A model generated the notes under the pieces. It was not told the DNA's origin and ran no database searches. It saw only the letters and a list, made by a program, of their open reading frames with translations. A stretch of 64,000 nt of DNA from Blastomyces gilchristii SLH14081 (taxonomy: Eukaryota > Ascomycota > Eurotiomycetes > Onygenales > Ajellomycetaceae): the NCBI RefSeq assembly GCF_000003855.2, contig NW_003101678.1, positions 1,164,900-1,228,899 of the forward strand, given 5' to 3'. This document shows positions 25,099 to 36,158 of this stretch, piece after piece (the stretch's first letter is position 1; each line of letters starts with the position of its first letter). The position numbers and the translations under genes were made by a program.

Positions 25099-27062
25099 TC
25101 ACTCTTGTAATAATATTATACATGTCTTCAATTCCTCTACTGCTCTATATATGACATTAATGTCATTTATTGCAAGATTGACTGGTATGTCAATGTAGAA
25201 ATATGTACACATGTGTGTAGAAAAATTGAAGAAGAGTGCAGAACTCACAGAATCAGAAGTCAGAGCAGAGAGAACAGAGATGAAAGAAATTGAAGAAGAA
25301 GATGCAGAACTGAATGAATAATAGTAGAAGTCATCTGAGACTGAATGCTTATAATCTGGTGTACACACAACCTTTCTCACAGAGAAGAAAGAGAAAGTGC
25401 TGAGAGAAGCTTGAAGATAGAAGAGAGTGATCTCAGCAGTGTTATCATCTTTGATTAAAATGATCTCTAACACTGAAGTAACTAAGAATCATTATTAATG
25501 TATAAAACTGCAAAAACAGGAATAACAATTACTGAATGAACACTCACTGATCTTAGAATTGTATATGTAATTACAACACACACAAGACTTCTTAGAAAGA
25601 GAGAGAGGGACACAGACAAATGCAGAGAGAAGAACATAACATGTGAACAGCTCATTTTCATGATAACAATTTAGACAAGATATACAAGTCTCACATCTGT
25701 GAGTGTAAAAGAGTATAACATCTGCATTCTCATTTCTGAAAATACAGATATCTTTTGTCTGCATCATGAAGTTGAATGACAGATGTCAGAGAATAGACTG
25801 ATACAGATCTATCATTTTAAAAGAATTCATTAGAGCAGATGTACTCATAATATTGAACTTTACAGTTGTAAAAAGTTTCTTGATATCTGTGAATATCATG
25901 ACTTCATATATAATAAAACTCATAATGATTTCCTCTAAGAACAGAAAAATCAGTGTTAGAAAGAGAGAATGAAAAAGAAAAAGACTTATAATCTTAACAC
26001 TGTTGAGAAGAAAGATAATTCTTCAGTATAAATGAATAATTATCTCATCATGAATATTTGAAATGAACATAATAATCAGTGTTTATAACTGAGCTTTAAA
26101 TAAATATATTGTACACAGTCTTCATACAATAAATTGTTCTAGAGATTGATAAGAAAGATGAGAGTGTACATACTGAGAAATATGATTCATTAAGTCTACA
26201 CAATATGTTCTTAAAACAGAGAGAGCTGATAATAAAAGCAGAGACAGCAGAAGCAGAGAAAGCAGGAGTAGCAGAAGCAGAAGTAGTAGGAGTGAGAATC
26301 ACAGAAACAGAGATAGCAGAAGTGGGAGAATCAGACACAGAGACAGGTGTAGAAGTAGACTGGCCGCCGGGATCATGAATTTCACGTTTGGTTTCATTTA
26401 ATCTGGTCTCATACATTTCTTGATGTGAATCCCGCTGGGACTAGTCATTAAAAAAACATGCAAAGTGACTATATATCAGATCTTAAAATGAAACCATGAC
26501 TTGAAAAAAATGAGAAAGTGATTCTATTTGATCTCAATTAGTCTCATTCTTGGCATAAAGTTACTATTTTTAGACATTTTAAGGTTTTTTTTAGACTATT
26601 TTTAATTTTTTAAAAAGTAACACTTTTTGATAACACTCAAATGAGATTTAAAGTCATTTAAAGCAATAAAAATAATTTAAATTGAGAAGTGAAAATCATG
26701 ATCTCATTTGAAAAATGTGACAAGAGTAGACAGTAAGTCTCACTGAGACAGTATGAGACTACTATCTAATGTTAAAACCGTGTAATGAGATCAGTTGAAT
26801 TGGTAATGAAACTATCAAAAAATCTGGTCCTGGTCCCAGACACGGTCACACGGTCAGTCTATGTAGAAGATTGAAGAGAAGCAGCAGAGAAAGAAACAGA
26901 GAAAACAGAAAGAAACACAGAAGACTCAGTTATATATGACATGAGTAATTTCTTCATTATCACATCTCTCAAGTTCTCAATCAACAATTCAACATTAAGA
27001 TCATAATTATCAGCAGATGTAGATCTGTCAATACATGAAGATTCTATATAAATTAAAAACAA
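25099..27062 (-). pseudogene. Antisense Cys-rich reading frame in Gypsy-2 copy 1 (split by a MITE)
   Basis: On the strand opposite gag-pol, a series of frames reads from 27062 down to 25099, interrupted by the MITE at 26356-26861. In order: an N-terminal block with LIENLRDVIMKKLL; a Ser/Thr/Pro/Ala-rich linker; a Cys-rich block (25767-25495) with C-x2-C-x2-C then C-x2-C spacing and a final KISECSFSN; and a C-terminal block (25473-25099) ending near EELKTCIILLQE. The same order and residues recur in Gypsy-2 copy 2 on the + strand (44400-45805), so the frame existed in the ancestor. I do not recognise the family. Confidence 0.5.
26356..26861 (-). mobile_element. 506-bp hAT-type MITE, copy 2
   Basis: Reverse orientation relative to copy 1, exactly 506 bp, flanked by TGTAGAAG at 26348-26355 and 26862-26869. 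It splits the antisense Cys-rich frame of Gypsy-2; the uninterrupted sequence is seen near 44530-44545. Confidence 0.92.
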
Positions 27063-27628
27063 ATATATCAGTATCTGTATTCATGTAAAATAATCAGAAA
27101 ACATGATCAGATACTCACTGAAGAAAGAAGATCAAGAGTATATAAGAAGATAAAGAAGATATGTCATCTATAATAGTATATTCTGATGATTGTTAGAAAA
27201 TAAACAAGCTCTGATCATATTTCATAATGCAGTACACTTACTGCTAATGAACTGCTCAGTATAAGCACTATAATAACACTTACTGTGAGAACAGAGAGTC
27301 ATTGCCAGAAACACATATAATGTGATAGATGAACAGATAGAAAGTGTTGAACAGAAGAAGAAATAGAAATCTTGAATGAAATGATGATATTCAATAATGA
27401 TAATAATGAAGAAGATAATTGAAGAATGAAAAAAGTTAGTGAATAAGTAATGTAATATAGTGAAAGTTTCTTTATAAGAATATACACAGAATGCTAGATG
27501 AATCAGAAATAGACTACACTATTATGAATGCTAGTGATGTGCTAACCTGTATGAAGCTAGAGTATACATCATGATCACATGAGTGTGACTGAATCTGATG
27601 AGAGAGAATGTGATTTGAAAGAATATAC

Positions 27629-27774
27629 AATCACTGAATAACAACACAGCCGCTTCTGAACATGCTTATAAATGTAAAGAGGCTCTAGCGGCCACTAATT
27701 AATTTAGATAATGTATATAAGAAGCCGGCGTACGCCTGTAATCATACGCTGGCTTAAGCAATCTTTGAATCACA
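27629..27774 (+). repeat. Gypsy-2 copy 1 3' LTR (about 146 bp, internal deletion)
   Basis: Shares the core with the 167-bp LTRs of Gypsy-2 copy 2 (CCGCTTCTGAAC through AATCTTTGAATCACA) but lacks about 21 bases near its 5' end, as does the LTR at 60398-60541. The following GTTG (27775-27778) belongs to Gypsy-1 copy 2. Confidence 0.8.
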
Positions 27775-28996
27775 GTTGTACAGACTTCTTTTCTCTCTCT
27801 TTCTTCTTCTCTTATAAAGAATTAAGAGACTCTTCAGTTAATCTCTTTATAACACTCAGTCTGAGTATTCTGTAAAGCTTTTCTATCTTCTCTAGTCTCT
27901 CTATATCTGTCATTCTGATCTTCTTGACATAGTTAGATCTGTGAGAGAGTCTGTTCACTGAGTTCTTAGTTTTCTTAATATATTCTGTCTTAAATCAGAA
28001 CTCACTCAGTCTCTGAGCTCAGTAAATCTGTTATTATAAGAGTTTCTTTATTAAAGTAAACTGTTATAAGCTGTTATAATCAGTTCTAATAGTAATTACT
28101 ATTACAAGACTCTTGAAGTAGTAATATCAGTGATGAAAGAATTTCACTATTATAAGAAGCTTTTAATCATGAATACTATAGTTCATCTCTACAGATTGCA
28201 TCTTTCATAAGAAAAAGATTACTGAAACTCAGTTCTCATTTAACTATAGTTATAAGACTATTTCTGAAATTATAAAAAAGAAGACATCTGTCTTTAATCT
28301 GATTAAGAGTAAGAAATTAAAGTGAAATAGTATTATTATACTTATAAATATCTGTTTTAATCTTATAAAGACTCTGTAAGCTTCTGAGATAAGAAAGTTC
28401 TCACAGCTCTCTCTTCTTAATAATCTTTTTATTCTTTATTTATAGAATAACTTCTTCTTATTTTCATTCTTCAGCATATCTATAAGAGTCAAGAAGATTC
28501 TCATGAATGCAAAGATAAATCATCTATAGAAATTCACAAAGCTCAGAAAGATCTGAATCTTATGAATACTAGTTAACTCTGATTATAATAGAATAGTCTC
28601 AACTTATAAAGATTTTATCTGAATATTATTCACAGTGATTACATATTCTAGGAAATTAATTCAACAGACACTGAAGTTATACTTTATAAGCTTAATATAC
28701 AGTTCTGTCTTATCTAGAGTCTTTAATATAGTTTATATATACTCAGTATATTCTTTCTTCTTTACAGAGTACATTATCATATTATTCAGATATATTATTA
28801 CAAAGACATTCAGATATACATGAAGTATTTTATTAATAAAAGACTGAAATATTATAAAGATATTAGTCAAATTAAAAGATATCACTAGATATTTAAATAA
28901 TCTCAGTGCAGTTTTAAAGACAGTCTTTTATTCATCTTCAGATTATATTTACAGTTATGTATATATATTAATCATATTCAGTTATGTGAATATAAC

Positions 28997-29502
28997 TAGA
29001 CTGGCCGCTGGGATCATGAATTTCACATTTGGTCTCATTTGATCTGATCTCATACATTTCTTGGCGTGAATCCCGCTGGGACTGGCTATCAAAAAAACAT
29101 GTAAAGTGACTATATATCAGATCTTAAAATGAAACCATGACTTGAAAAAAATGAGAAAGTAGTCTCATTTGATTTCATTTAGTCCCATTCTTGGCATAAA
29201 GTTACTATTTTTAGACATTTTAAGGTTTTTTTTAGACTATTTTTAATTTTTTAAAAAGTAACACTTTTCGATAACACTTAAATGAGATTTAAAGTCATTT
29301 AAAGCAATAAAAATAATTTAAATTGAGAAGTGAATATCATGATCTCATTTGGAAAATGTGACAAGAGTAGACAGTAAGTCTCACTGAGACAGTATGAAAC
29401 TACTATCTAATGTTAAAACCGTGTAATGGGATCAGTCGAATTGGTAATAAGACTATCAAAAAATCTGGTCCTGGTCTCAGACACGGTCACACGGTCAGTC
29501 TA
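28997..29502 (-). mobile_element. 506-bp hAT-type MITE, copy 3
   Basis: Exactly 506 bp, reverse orientation, perfect 8-bp duplication AATATAAC at 28989-28996 and 29503-29510. Inserted in the RT region of Gypsy-1 copy 2; the matching uninterrupted sequence is near 14945 in copy 1. Confidence 0.94.
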
Positions 29503-31067
29503 AATATAACAGCTTTTATAAGACAGTTAATCACATTCTCAATCAGAGACAGAGAATAGTGACTCTTTATAGTCTTGAAGTTCAGATCACAGTAGTTTAC
29601 ATACAATCTAAGATCTTTATTCTTCTTTTTTATAAATATCACAGAGACTTCTGCAGAGATCTGTGAAGATCAGATAAAGTCATTCTTCAGATTCTTTTTT
29701 ATATAAGCTTATAAGATCTCTGTCTTATGATGAAAGAGTTTATAGATTGATTCTCAGAAGAATTTCTACTCTTCTATTAAATCTATTATCAGATTCTTCT
29801 GACAGTGAGATAGAAGCTCAGCTGTTTTAACTGAACTGAACATCTCTGCAAGATCTCAGTATTTCTCTGACATCTGAAGCTCAGTTTTTATAATCACAAA
29901 GTTCTCAGACATTTACAAAGTCATTATATAGATGAGCTTATCTTCTCTAATTAACTCTGCAGTATCAACTGATTCTATCTCTGTGAGTAAGTCTGTTATC
30001 ACTGATCAGAAGTATAAACCTGACTCATGAACAGCTATGTATAAATTATGTCTTTAAAGTCATGCAAGTCTCAAGTATATGTTATCTGTAATATCTGTAA
30101 TAATTACAGTTTTTACAAATCTTCTTCAGATTTCAGAGAGATCTTGTAATTCAAAGATAACTCTTATAAGTTTCTCAGCTCTCAGATCTGAATTCTCACA
30201 CTCTACTTATTATAAGAGCAGATTCTCAGTTTTCATTATTCAGCTTATTCACTCTGTGAGCTTTAGAGACACTATAGTGACCTGAAATTCTGAGTTCATT
30301 AATACTTTTTATACTTACAGAGTAGTAGTATCACAGTGTGATCTCTCTCTGTAAGTATATATTTTCATTGAGAGAGTAACAGATTCAGATATCAGCTTCA
30401 AGACTCTTAAGAAGACTGTTACTGACTCTATTCATAATTTCTCAAATTCTATTTTAATTTGTTTAGACAGTGTGCACAGAGATATTCTGATTTAGAATAG
30501 ATAAAATAGAGTCTCTTTTTCTTAATCTCTCTGTTATATACTTTATTTACAGAAGCTTGTAAAGCTCTCTCTCTCTACTCAGTAGTTAGATATAAATCTC
30601 TCTGTGTCTTATCATCTTTTCTTAGTAAATCTGTTCTGTGTTATTCTGATTTTTATGAGACTGATCAGTGATTTACTCTTTATAAGTCTATGACTCTCAC
30701 AGTGATCTGTAAGTAATGAATGAGAGTTATCAGTTTCTTCAGAGTCAAGAACTTAAAGTCTTATTTAATAAGCTTATTCTGTATATCTTTATTCAGTCTC
30801 TTTATAAATATTATTATTCAGATCTTGTTTCAGAGCTCTGTTTTCATAGATCTTAATTCACATTATAATTTTATAAAGCACTGTGAGTAGTCTTTATCAG
30901 ATTTCTCATCTCTTTTTCTAATATTAATGATTACAGCTCAGATATTCTCTGTTCAGCTTACAGAGTCTTTTAACTTATTCTCTAGATAAATCTTAAGAAC
31001 AGATCAGTGAGATCTTTATAATTATTCTCTAGATAATCTAGTCAGTTCTTGACTTCAGTATAGTAGA

Positions 31068-32578
31068 GATCTGCTATTATATAAATAACAGCTTCTTCAT
31101 CTTTTATATCACACAGTCTGACTTATAAGTCAATTTCAAATACAAACTTATAAAAGCTTTTATAGATTATAATTCAGTAAGTAATCTTAAGCAGTTACAG
31201 CTTAAGAAAGTTTCTTTTCAGTTTATAAGTATCTCTGAAGATTATGTCTAGAGACTCAGTTCAAGAATGTTTACAGATAGTAAGTATTTCTTATAGAAAA
31301 ATAGCTTAATTCTGTAGAAGATGCTCAAAAATATTCTTCACTGAGATTGATTTATTCATGAGTTCAGAGAGTTTCTCTGTTATAGATATAGAGAATAATA
31401 TTTTATAAGTAATTAATAAGTTCTCTGAGACTTCTTTTATAGAGATTATTTATAATTCAGATAACTACTTCTGAGTGTCTGTAGTAGAGTTCACAGAGAT
31501 TGAAGTATATAAGTTTCTAGTTCTTTCAGTTATAACAGATAGTTACTGACTGACAGAGCTTGAAATATAAGAATAAGTACTCACAGATGATTATTCAGAT
31601 ATTTACAGCTTAATATAATATATACTGTTAACTACTAGACATATTCATAATAGAAAGATAAAATGTAGAGATTAAATATATAATAGTATTCAAGCTGAGT
31701 TATGAATAGTAGTCATAAACTTCAGTCTATATAGTTGTGTATAGTCAAGGGCTGCTAACTCTATTAATTACATGAGAGATAGAAATAGAGGTAAAGAATT
31801 TGCAAGAAGTAGAATTTCTTACAGATCTGTTATTATATAGATAACAGCTTCTTCATCTTTTATATTACACAGTCAGACTTGTAAGTTAACTTTAAATACA
31901 AACTTATAAAAGCTTTTATAGATTATAATTCAGTAAGTAATCTTAAGTGATTATAGCTTAAAAAGTTTCTTTTCAGTTTATAAATATCTCTGAAGATTAT
32001 ATTTAGAGACTTAGTTTAAGAGTATTTACAGATAGTAAGTATTTCTTATAGAAAAATAGCTTAATCTTATAGAAGATACTCAAGAATATTCTTTATTAAG
32101 ATTGATTTATTTATGAATTCAGAGAGTTTCTCTATTATAAATACAGAGAATAATATCTTATAAATAATTAATAAGTTCTTTAAAACTTCTTTTATAGAGA
32201 TTATTCATAATTCAGATAACTACTTCTAGATATCTGTAGTAAAGTTTACAGAGATTAAAGTATATAAGTTTCTAGTTCTTTCAGTTATAATAGATAATTA
32301 CTAACTGACAGAGCTTGAAATGTAAGAATAAGTACTTATAGATAATTATTCAGATATTTACAGTTTAATATAATATATACTGTTAACTACTAGAAGTATT
32401 CACAGTAGAAAGATAAAATGTAGAGATTAAATATATAATAGTATTTAAGCTAAGTTATGAATAGTAGTTATGAACTTCAGTCTGTATTATTATATATAGT
32501 CAAGAGCTGCTAACTCTATTAATTATATAAGAGATAGAAATAGAGGTAAAGAATTCATAAGAAGCGGGATTTCTTACA
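31068..32578 (-). repeat. Tandem duplication of Gypsy-1 LTR plus leader (2 x about 755 bp)
   Basis: Unit a, 31068-31823, and unit b, 31824-32578, each consist of about 497 bp of the 5' internal region followed (on the + strand) by a 258-bp LTR (31566-31823 and 32321-32578). Reading the element's own direction: LTR, leader, LTR, leader, pol. Both units start GATCTG(C/T)TATTAT and end TTCTTACA. Confidence 0.85.
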
Positions 32579-32855
32579 GAATAAGTGAATTGAAAGATTG
32601 AAAGTCAATTATCAACTGATTATTACTGTATTATGTGAGATCAGGGTTATGATTATGTAACAAGGTCAAGTGGCGCACTTAGCAAGGTCAAGTTTTCTAT
32701 ATACACAAGAAAAGATGTATTGAGCGAGGTCAGATAGTGGCACGGGCCACATTTGCCAGCTCAGCTTACATAACGAGGTCAAGTGGCGCACTTAGCGAGG
32801 TCAAGTTTTCTGCTTCCTGACAAGTAGGTGGTTTGTACAAATAGGTAGTGAATTA
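32579..32855. other. Less-mutated spacer with about 110-bp periodic repeat units
   Basis: GG and CG dinucleotides are common, unlike the flanks. Two copies of a block like CATAACGAGGTCAAGTGGCG plus ACTTAGCGAGGTCAAGTTTTCT start near 32654 and 32764. A third is at about 51983-52031, on the other side of the Copia insertion. With the Copia element removed the spacing is about 110 bp each time. No coding frame. Confidence 0.6.
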
Positions 32856-32964
32856 TCTTGAAGAATAATATTGTTGTGTTATGTTGTAATCTAACTACGC
32901 GAGTTACACTAAATGAATAGATTGAGGTGGCATGTGACTAGAGTAGATGTAGTAATCACCAACA
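32856..32964 (-). repeat. Copia 3' LTR (109 bp)
   Basis: Collinear with 51853-51961; unusually short. The left flank AATTA matches the right flank of the other LTR. Confidence 0.85.
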
Positions 32965-34872
32965 CTCTCCCTTGCTACACTGTGGCCTATAATAAGCCAC
33001 CACCCGGGGCCTTCCTCATTCTCAAATCTTTCAAAAATGCAATAATAATTAATTACATGAATCAGACTCTGATTTCCTCATTAGAAAAGACATTCATACA
33101 GCAATAACTATAAAAATCAAGAAATACATGCAAAATTCATTGATTCACTGTATTATTATTATCATTCAATCATTTCTTCTTCTCAATTTTCTGAATGCTA
33201 ATCCTCTTGACAAATTCTTCAAATGCAGGCTTCATCAGTGACTTGATGAGCTCATCAGCTATATTCACTGTAGAATTAACATGTTTCATCATGATTTTCT
33301 CTTTTTCAATCAAATTACAGAGAATATGATATCTAATCTTAATATGATATGATCTTCATGTTAAGAATTCTCTCTTTGCTAGATCAATTGCTCCCTTATT
33401 ATCAACTCATAGATATGAGTATATTTTCACTTTTTCATCATTCATCAACTCAGTGTTATATAACATATCATTCAATCAGATTATCTTACAAGCTGTCTTG
33501 CTAGCTGTAATATATTCAGCTTCTGTAATTGATTTAACAATAGATGTCTATCTCTGTGAACATTATGAGATCAGTGACTCATTAATCAATATAACATAGT
33601 CAGTAGTCAATTTGTATTGAGAATTCACTTCTGCTCAGTCTGAATCACAGTATATCACAGAACTCAGACTTATATTATCAATCTTCTTTCTGTATAATAT
33701 GTTATAGTTTTTCATCTTCTTGATATAACATAGAACATGCTTCAACACTGCTCAACATGCCTTGTGCAGACATGAGTTAAAACATGAGAGATAGTTAATC
33801 ATGAACATCAGATCTGACCAGCTGCTTGAGACTAAATATTGCAATAATCTCAATTCTTGACAATATCTTATAGCTGTAAAGTCATCATTCAATTCTTCTT
33901 TCTTATCAGATGAGAATTTCAGTTGTATATCAGTCATCATCAGAATATCAGCCAGATTTATCTTATTTATGCTGAAATCTTCAAGAATCTCCTCAATATA
34001 ACAGCTCTGTGTAACTGCTAGATTGTCATTTCTCTGGCATTTAATCTTCATCTCAAGATATGACTTGATCTCTTTAACATTCTTTATCTCAAATCTCTTT
34101 ATAATCTCTCTTAATACTCAGTCTAATTGCTGTTCTTGAGATCTCATCATCTGATAATTATTAACATGCAATGTCAGATAGATCTTATGAACAGAATGAT
34201 ATAGAAATCTGCTATTATAAGATGATATCTTAAATCTCAATATAGTCAGATACTTCATTACAAGGAAATATCATATTCTTACAGCTTGCTTCATTTTATA
34301 TAGACTCTGACAGAGTAATTTCATTAAGCTCTCTCTGTTATACTTAATATCTGTGAGTAGTTGTATATAGATCATCTCATTCTGTGATAGTATGTTATTC
34401 AAAAACACAGATACATAGTTAATTGATTTGATCTTTGATTCTTTGACAGTTGATATAGTGAATAGACTGCACAATGTAGGCCCTGATATCACTGCAGTAT
34501 ATAATCTTATATAATGAATACTCTGCTGTTGCAAGAACTCTCTAATCACTCAGCAAGCTCTAAAGTAAATGATTTCTCTCTTATTATTGAATTTCTGATC
34601 ATATACTCATTTATCTGTAAGAATATTCATTTTCAGAGCCTTCTCAATGATAATATACATCTTCTTCTATTCAAATATCTTAATCTTCTTTTTCATTATC
34701 TCATATTAATAGTCTCAGTCTGAGCTTCTCTTGACTTTCATTAGTGTAGTTAATCAGTCTGTCAGAACACTTAGAACAGAATCATTCATATTAACAGAGT
34801 CTTCAGACTCTTCATTCATAACAAGCTATGTCTCATTATCTAGAAGATAGATTGAATCAATTGCACTCTCTA
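32965..34872 (-). pseudogene. Copia RT and RNase H (decayed)
   Basis: On the minus strand from 34872 downwards: an acidic linker, reverse transcriptase with VFLNNILSQNEMIYIQ and LLCQSLYKMKQAVR (34271-34549; the family blocks are AFLN...YM.QP and LYGLKQ.PR), the end of RT (33752-34051), and RNase H at about 33180-33690 with SDWAEVNSQYK, SITEAEYITASK and YVDNKGAIDLAK. This gag-protease-integrase-RT-RNase H order defines Ty1/copia. Several stops, mostly TGA, interrupt the frame. The coding frame joins cleanly across the LINE insertion at 34872/40526. Confidence 0.85.
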
Positions 34873-36135
34873 TCTTCTTTGAATCAGAAGAAAACATATG
34901 CTCAAGCAGCTGAATCTGCTGTCTCTAAACCTACTGTCTCAAAACCTGCTCAAAATCCTGAGAAAACTGAGAAGAATACTGCTCATGCCTCTATTCATAG
35001 AAAAGTGGAAAAGAAAATACAAAAAGAGAAAAACTTTCAAATCTCCAGAAATAGAAGACTTATTCTCAAAGTCTCAAACCAGGACATTCTGCAAAGAAAC
35101 AAGCTAAACTCAAATCTCATTTTCAGAATCAGAAATGAAATTAATCAGCAGTTCTTTTCTCAGTTGATGACTGATATTGAAGTTCAAAAACCAGTTATAG
35201 CTTCAATTGAGCCATCATTCTTTGAAAACTCCATCATTCTGACTACAATGCCTGAATTCAGTGCTGAATTCCTTATTCAGAATGAGAATCTCTGAAAGTC
35301 AGCAGTAGAATCTTTGCTAAACACAACAATTCTATCTGAAAGAGATGAAAAGTGGGATAAATTCATTCTTCATGATATTTCAGTTGAAATTTTTGACTGT
35401 GAAGAAGGAATGCTACTTCTCAAAAATGAATTGAAAGAATACAACTCTATTCAACTGAGAAAGAAGCCTGTATGACTAAATTCAATTGAGTTCAGACAAA
35501 GCAGGAGAAATGCCTCTGTTCTAGTATATATAAAAACACTTGAACAGTCAAAGATCTCTGAAGTAAGAGTAGCAGGTTTGAAAATGAGAGTTCATGAATA
35601 CAAAGACTCAAGAATAAATCTCAAAGCTCAAACACAGTGTTCAAACTGTCAAAGATATGAACACTTTGCAATCTCATGTTTTAGAGACTCAAAATGTGCA
35701 TTCTGTGCCAGAGATCACAAAACTAGTGAGCATAAATGTGAAACATGCTCAAAAAGAGATGAAATTTGTCAACATACTCTGCTTAAGTGCTCTAATTGCA
35801 AAGAAAAACATGCATCTAGCTCAAAAGAATGTATGTTTGCTCCTAGAACTCAAAAGAACTGGAGAAAAGATGAAGCTCAAAGTCAATCTAGAACTGAAGA
35901 GAAGAGTCAAGCCAGTAGACTTACAACTGCAAGCTCAAAAAGAAGAAACTCTCAACTATCTAAGTCTTCAAACTTCAATTCTCCAGCTAAATATAAACAG
36001 AATTTGAATCCTCAAACTCCTGTTAAGATTAGAGAATTGAGAAATGACTCTGATGATAAACTAGATATAATGCAAGCAGTTGAGATTCCTACTTTTCAGA
36101 ACAGTTATAATCTACTATCTGATGATAGTGATTAG
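34873..36135 (+). pseudogene. LINE copy A ORF1, nucleic-acid-binding Gag-like protein (no start codon)
   Basis: Open from the insertion junction to TAG at 36133-36135 except for two TGA codons at probable Trp sites (about 35293 and 35473). The N-terminal half is Lys/Gln/Ser-rich. A central region (about 35330-35580) precedes three zinc knuckles at about 35637-35830: CSNCQRYEHFAISC, CAFCARDHKTSEHKC and CSNCKEKHASSSKEC. The tail is basic and Ser-rich, then acidic (NLLSDDSD). Such proteins coat the LINE RNA and help it form the ribonucleoprotein. An ATG at 34828 is in frame but lies upstream of the target duplication, in Copia antisense sequence, so it is not the native start. Confidence 0.85.
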
Positions 36136-36158
36136 ATTCTACTCTACTCTCTTTTAGT

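Larger units (their letters stand above)
11875..27774 (+). mobile_element. Gypsy-2 LTR retrotransposon, copy 1 (split by nested insertions)
   Basis: Segments 11875-12618, 19967-21676, 22183-26355 and 26862-27774 are collinear, in inverse order and orientation, with the complete Gypsy-2 at 43606-51852. They are separated by Gypsy-1 (12619-19966) and by two 506-bp MITEs. The 5' LTR is missing: the copy is cut at its left by the hAT element. The 3' LTR (about 27629-27774) ends GAATCACA and is followed directly by Gypsy-1 copy 2 sequence, so Gypsy-2 inserted into that Gypsy-1. Coding frames are broken by many stops. Confidence 0.85.
27775..32578 (-). mobile_element. Gypsy-1 chromovirus, copy 2 (3'-truncated, reverse)
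   Basis: Reverse complement of Gypsy-1 copy 1 from about 16150 back to its 5' LTR. It is interrupted by a 506-bp MITE (28997-29502) and truncated at 27775 where Gypsy-2 begins. The integrase, chromodomain and 3' LTR are not present here. It contains decayed RT and gag (antisense frames such as 30079-30285 are shadows). The 5' end is unusual: LTR at 32321-32578, about 497 bp of leader/gag, then another LTR at 31566-31823, then the rest. Confidence 0.85.

Noticed and set aside
30079..30285. Plus-strand frame repeated at 14159-14347 (minus) as a conserved gene
   Set aside because: It recurs only because both are the antisense of the same Gypsy-1 gag-pol region; short and low-complexity.
34828..34872. 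ATG at 34828 as the start of LINE ORF1
   Set aside because: It is in frame, but lies upstream of the 14-bp target duplication, in antisense Copia sequence. Joining 34872 to 40526 restores the Copia frame, so the LINE begins at 34873 and the native ORF1 start is missing.
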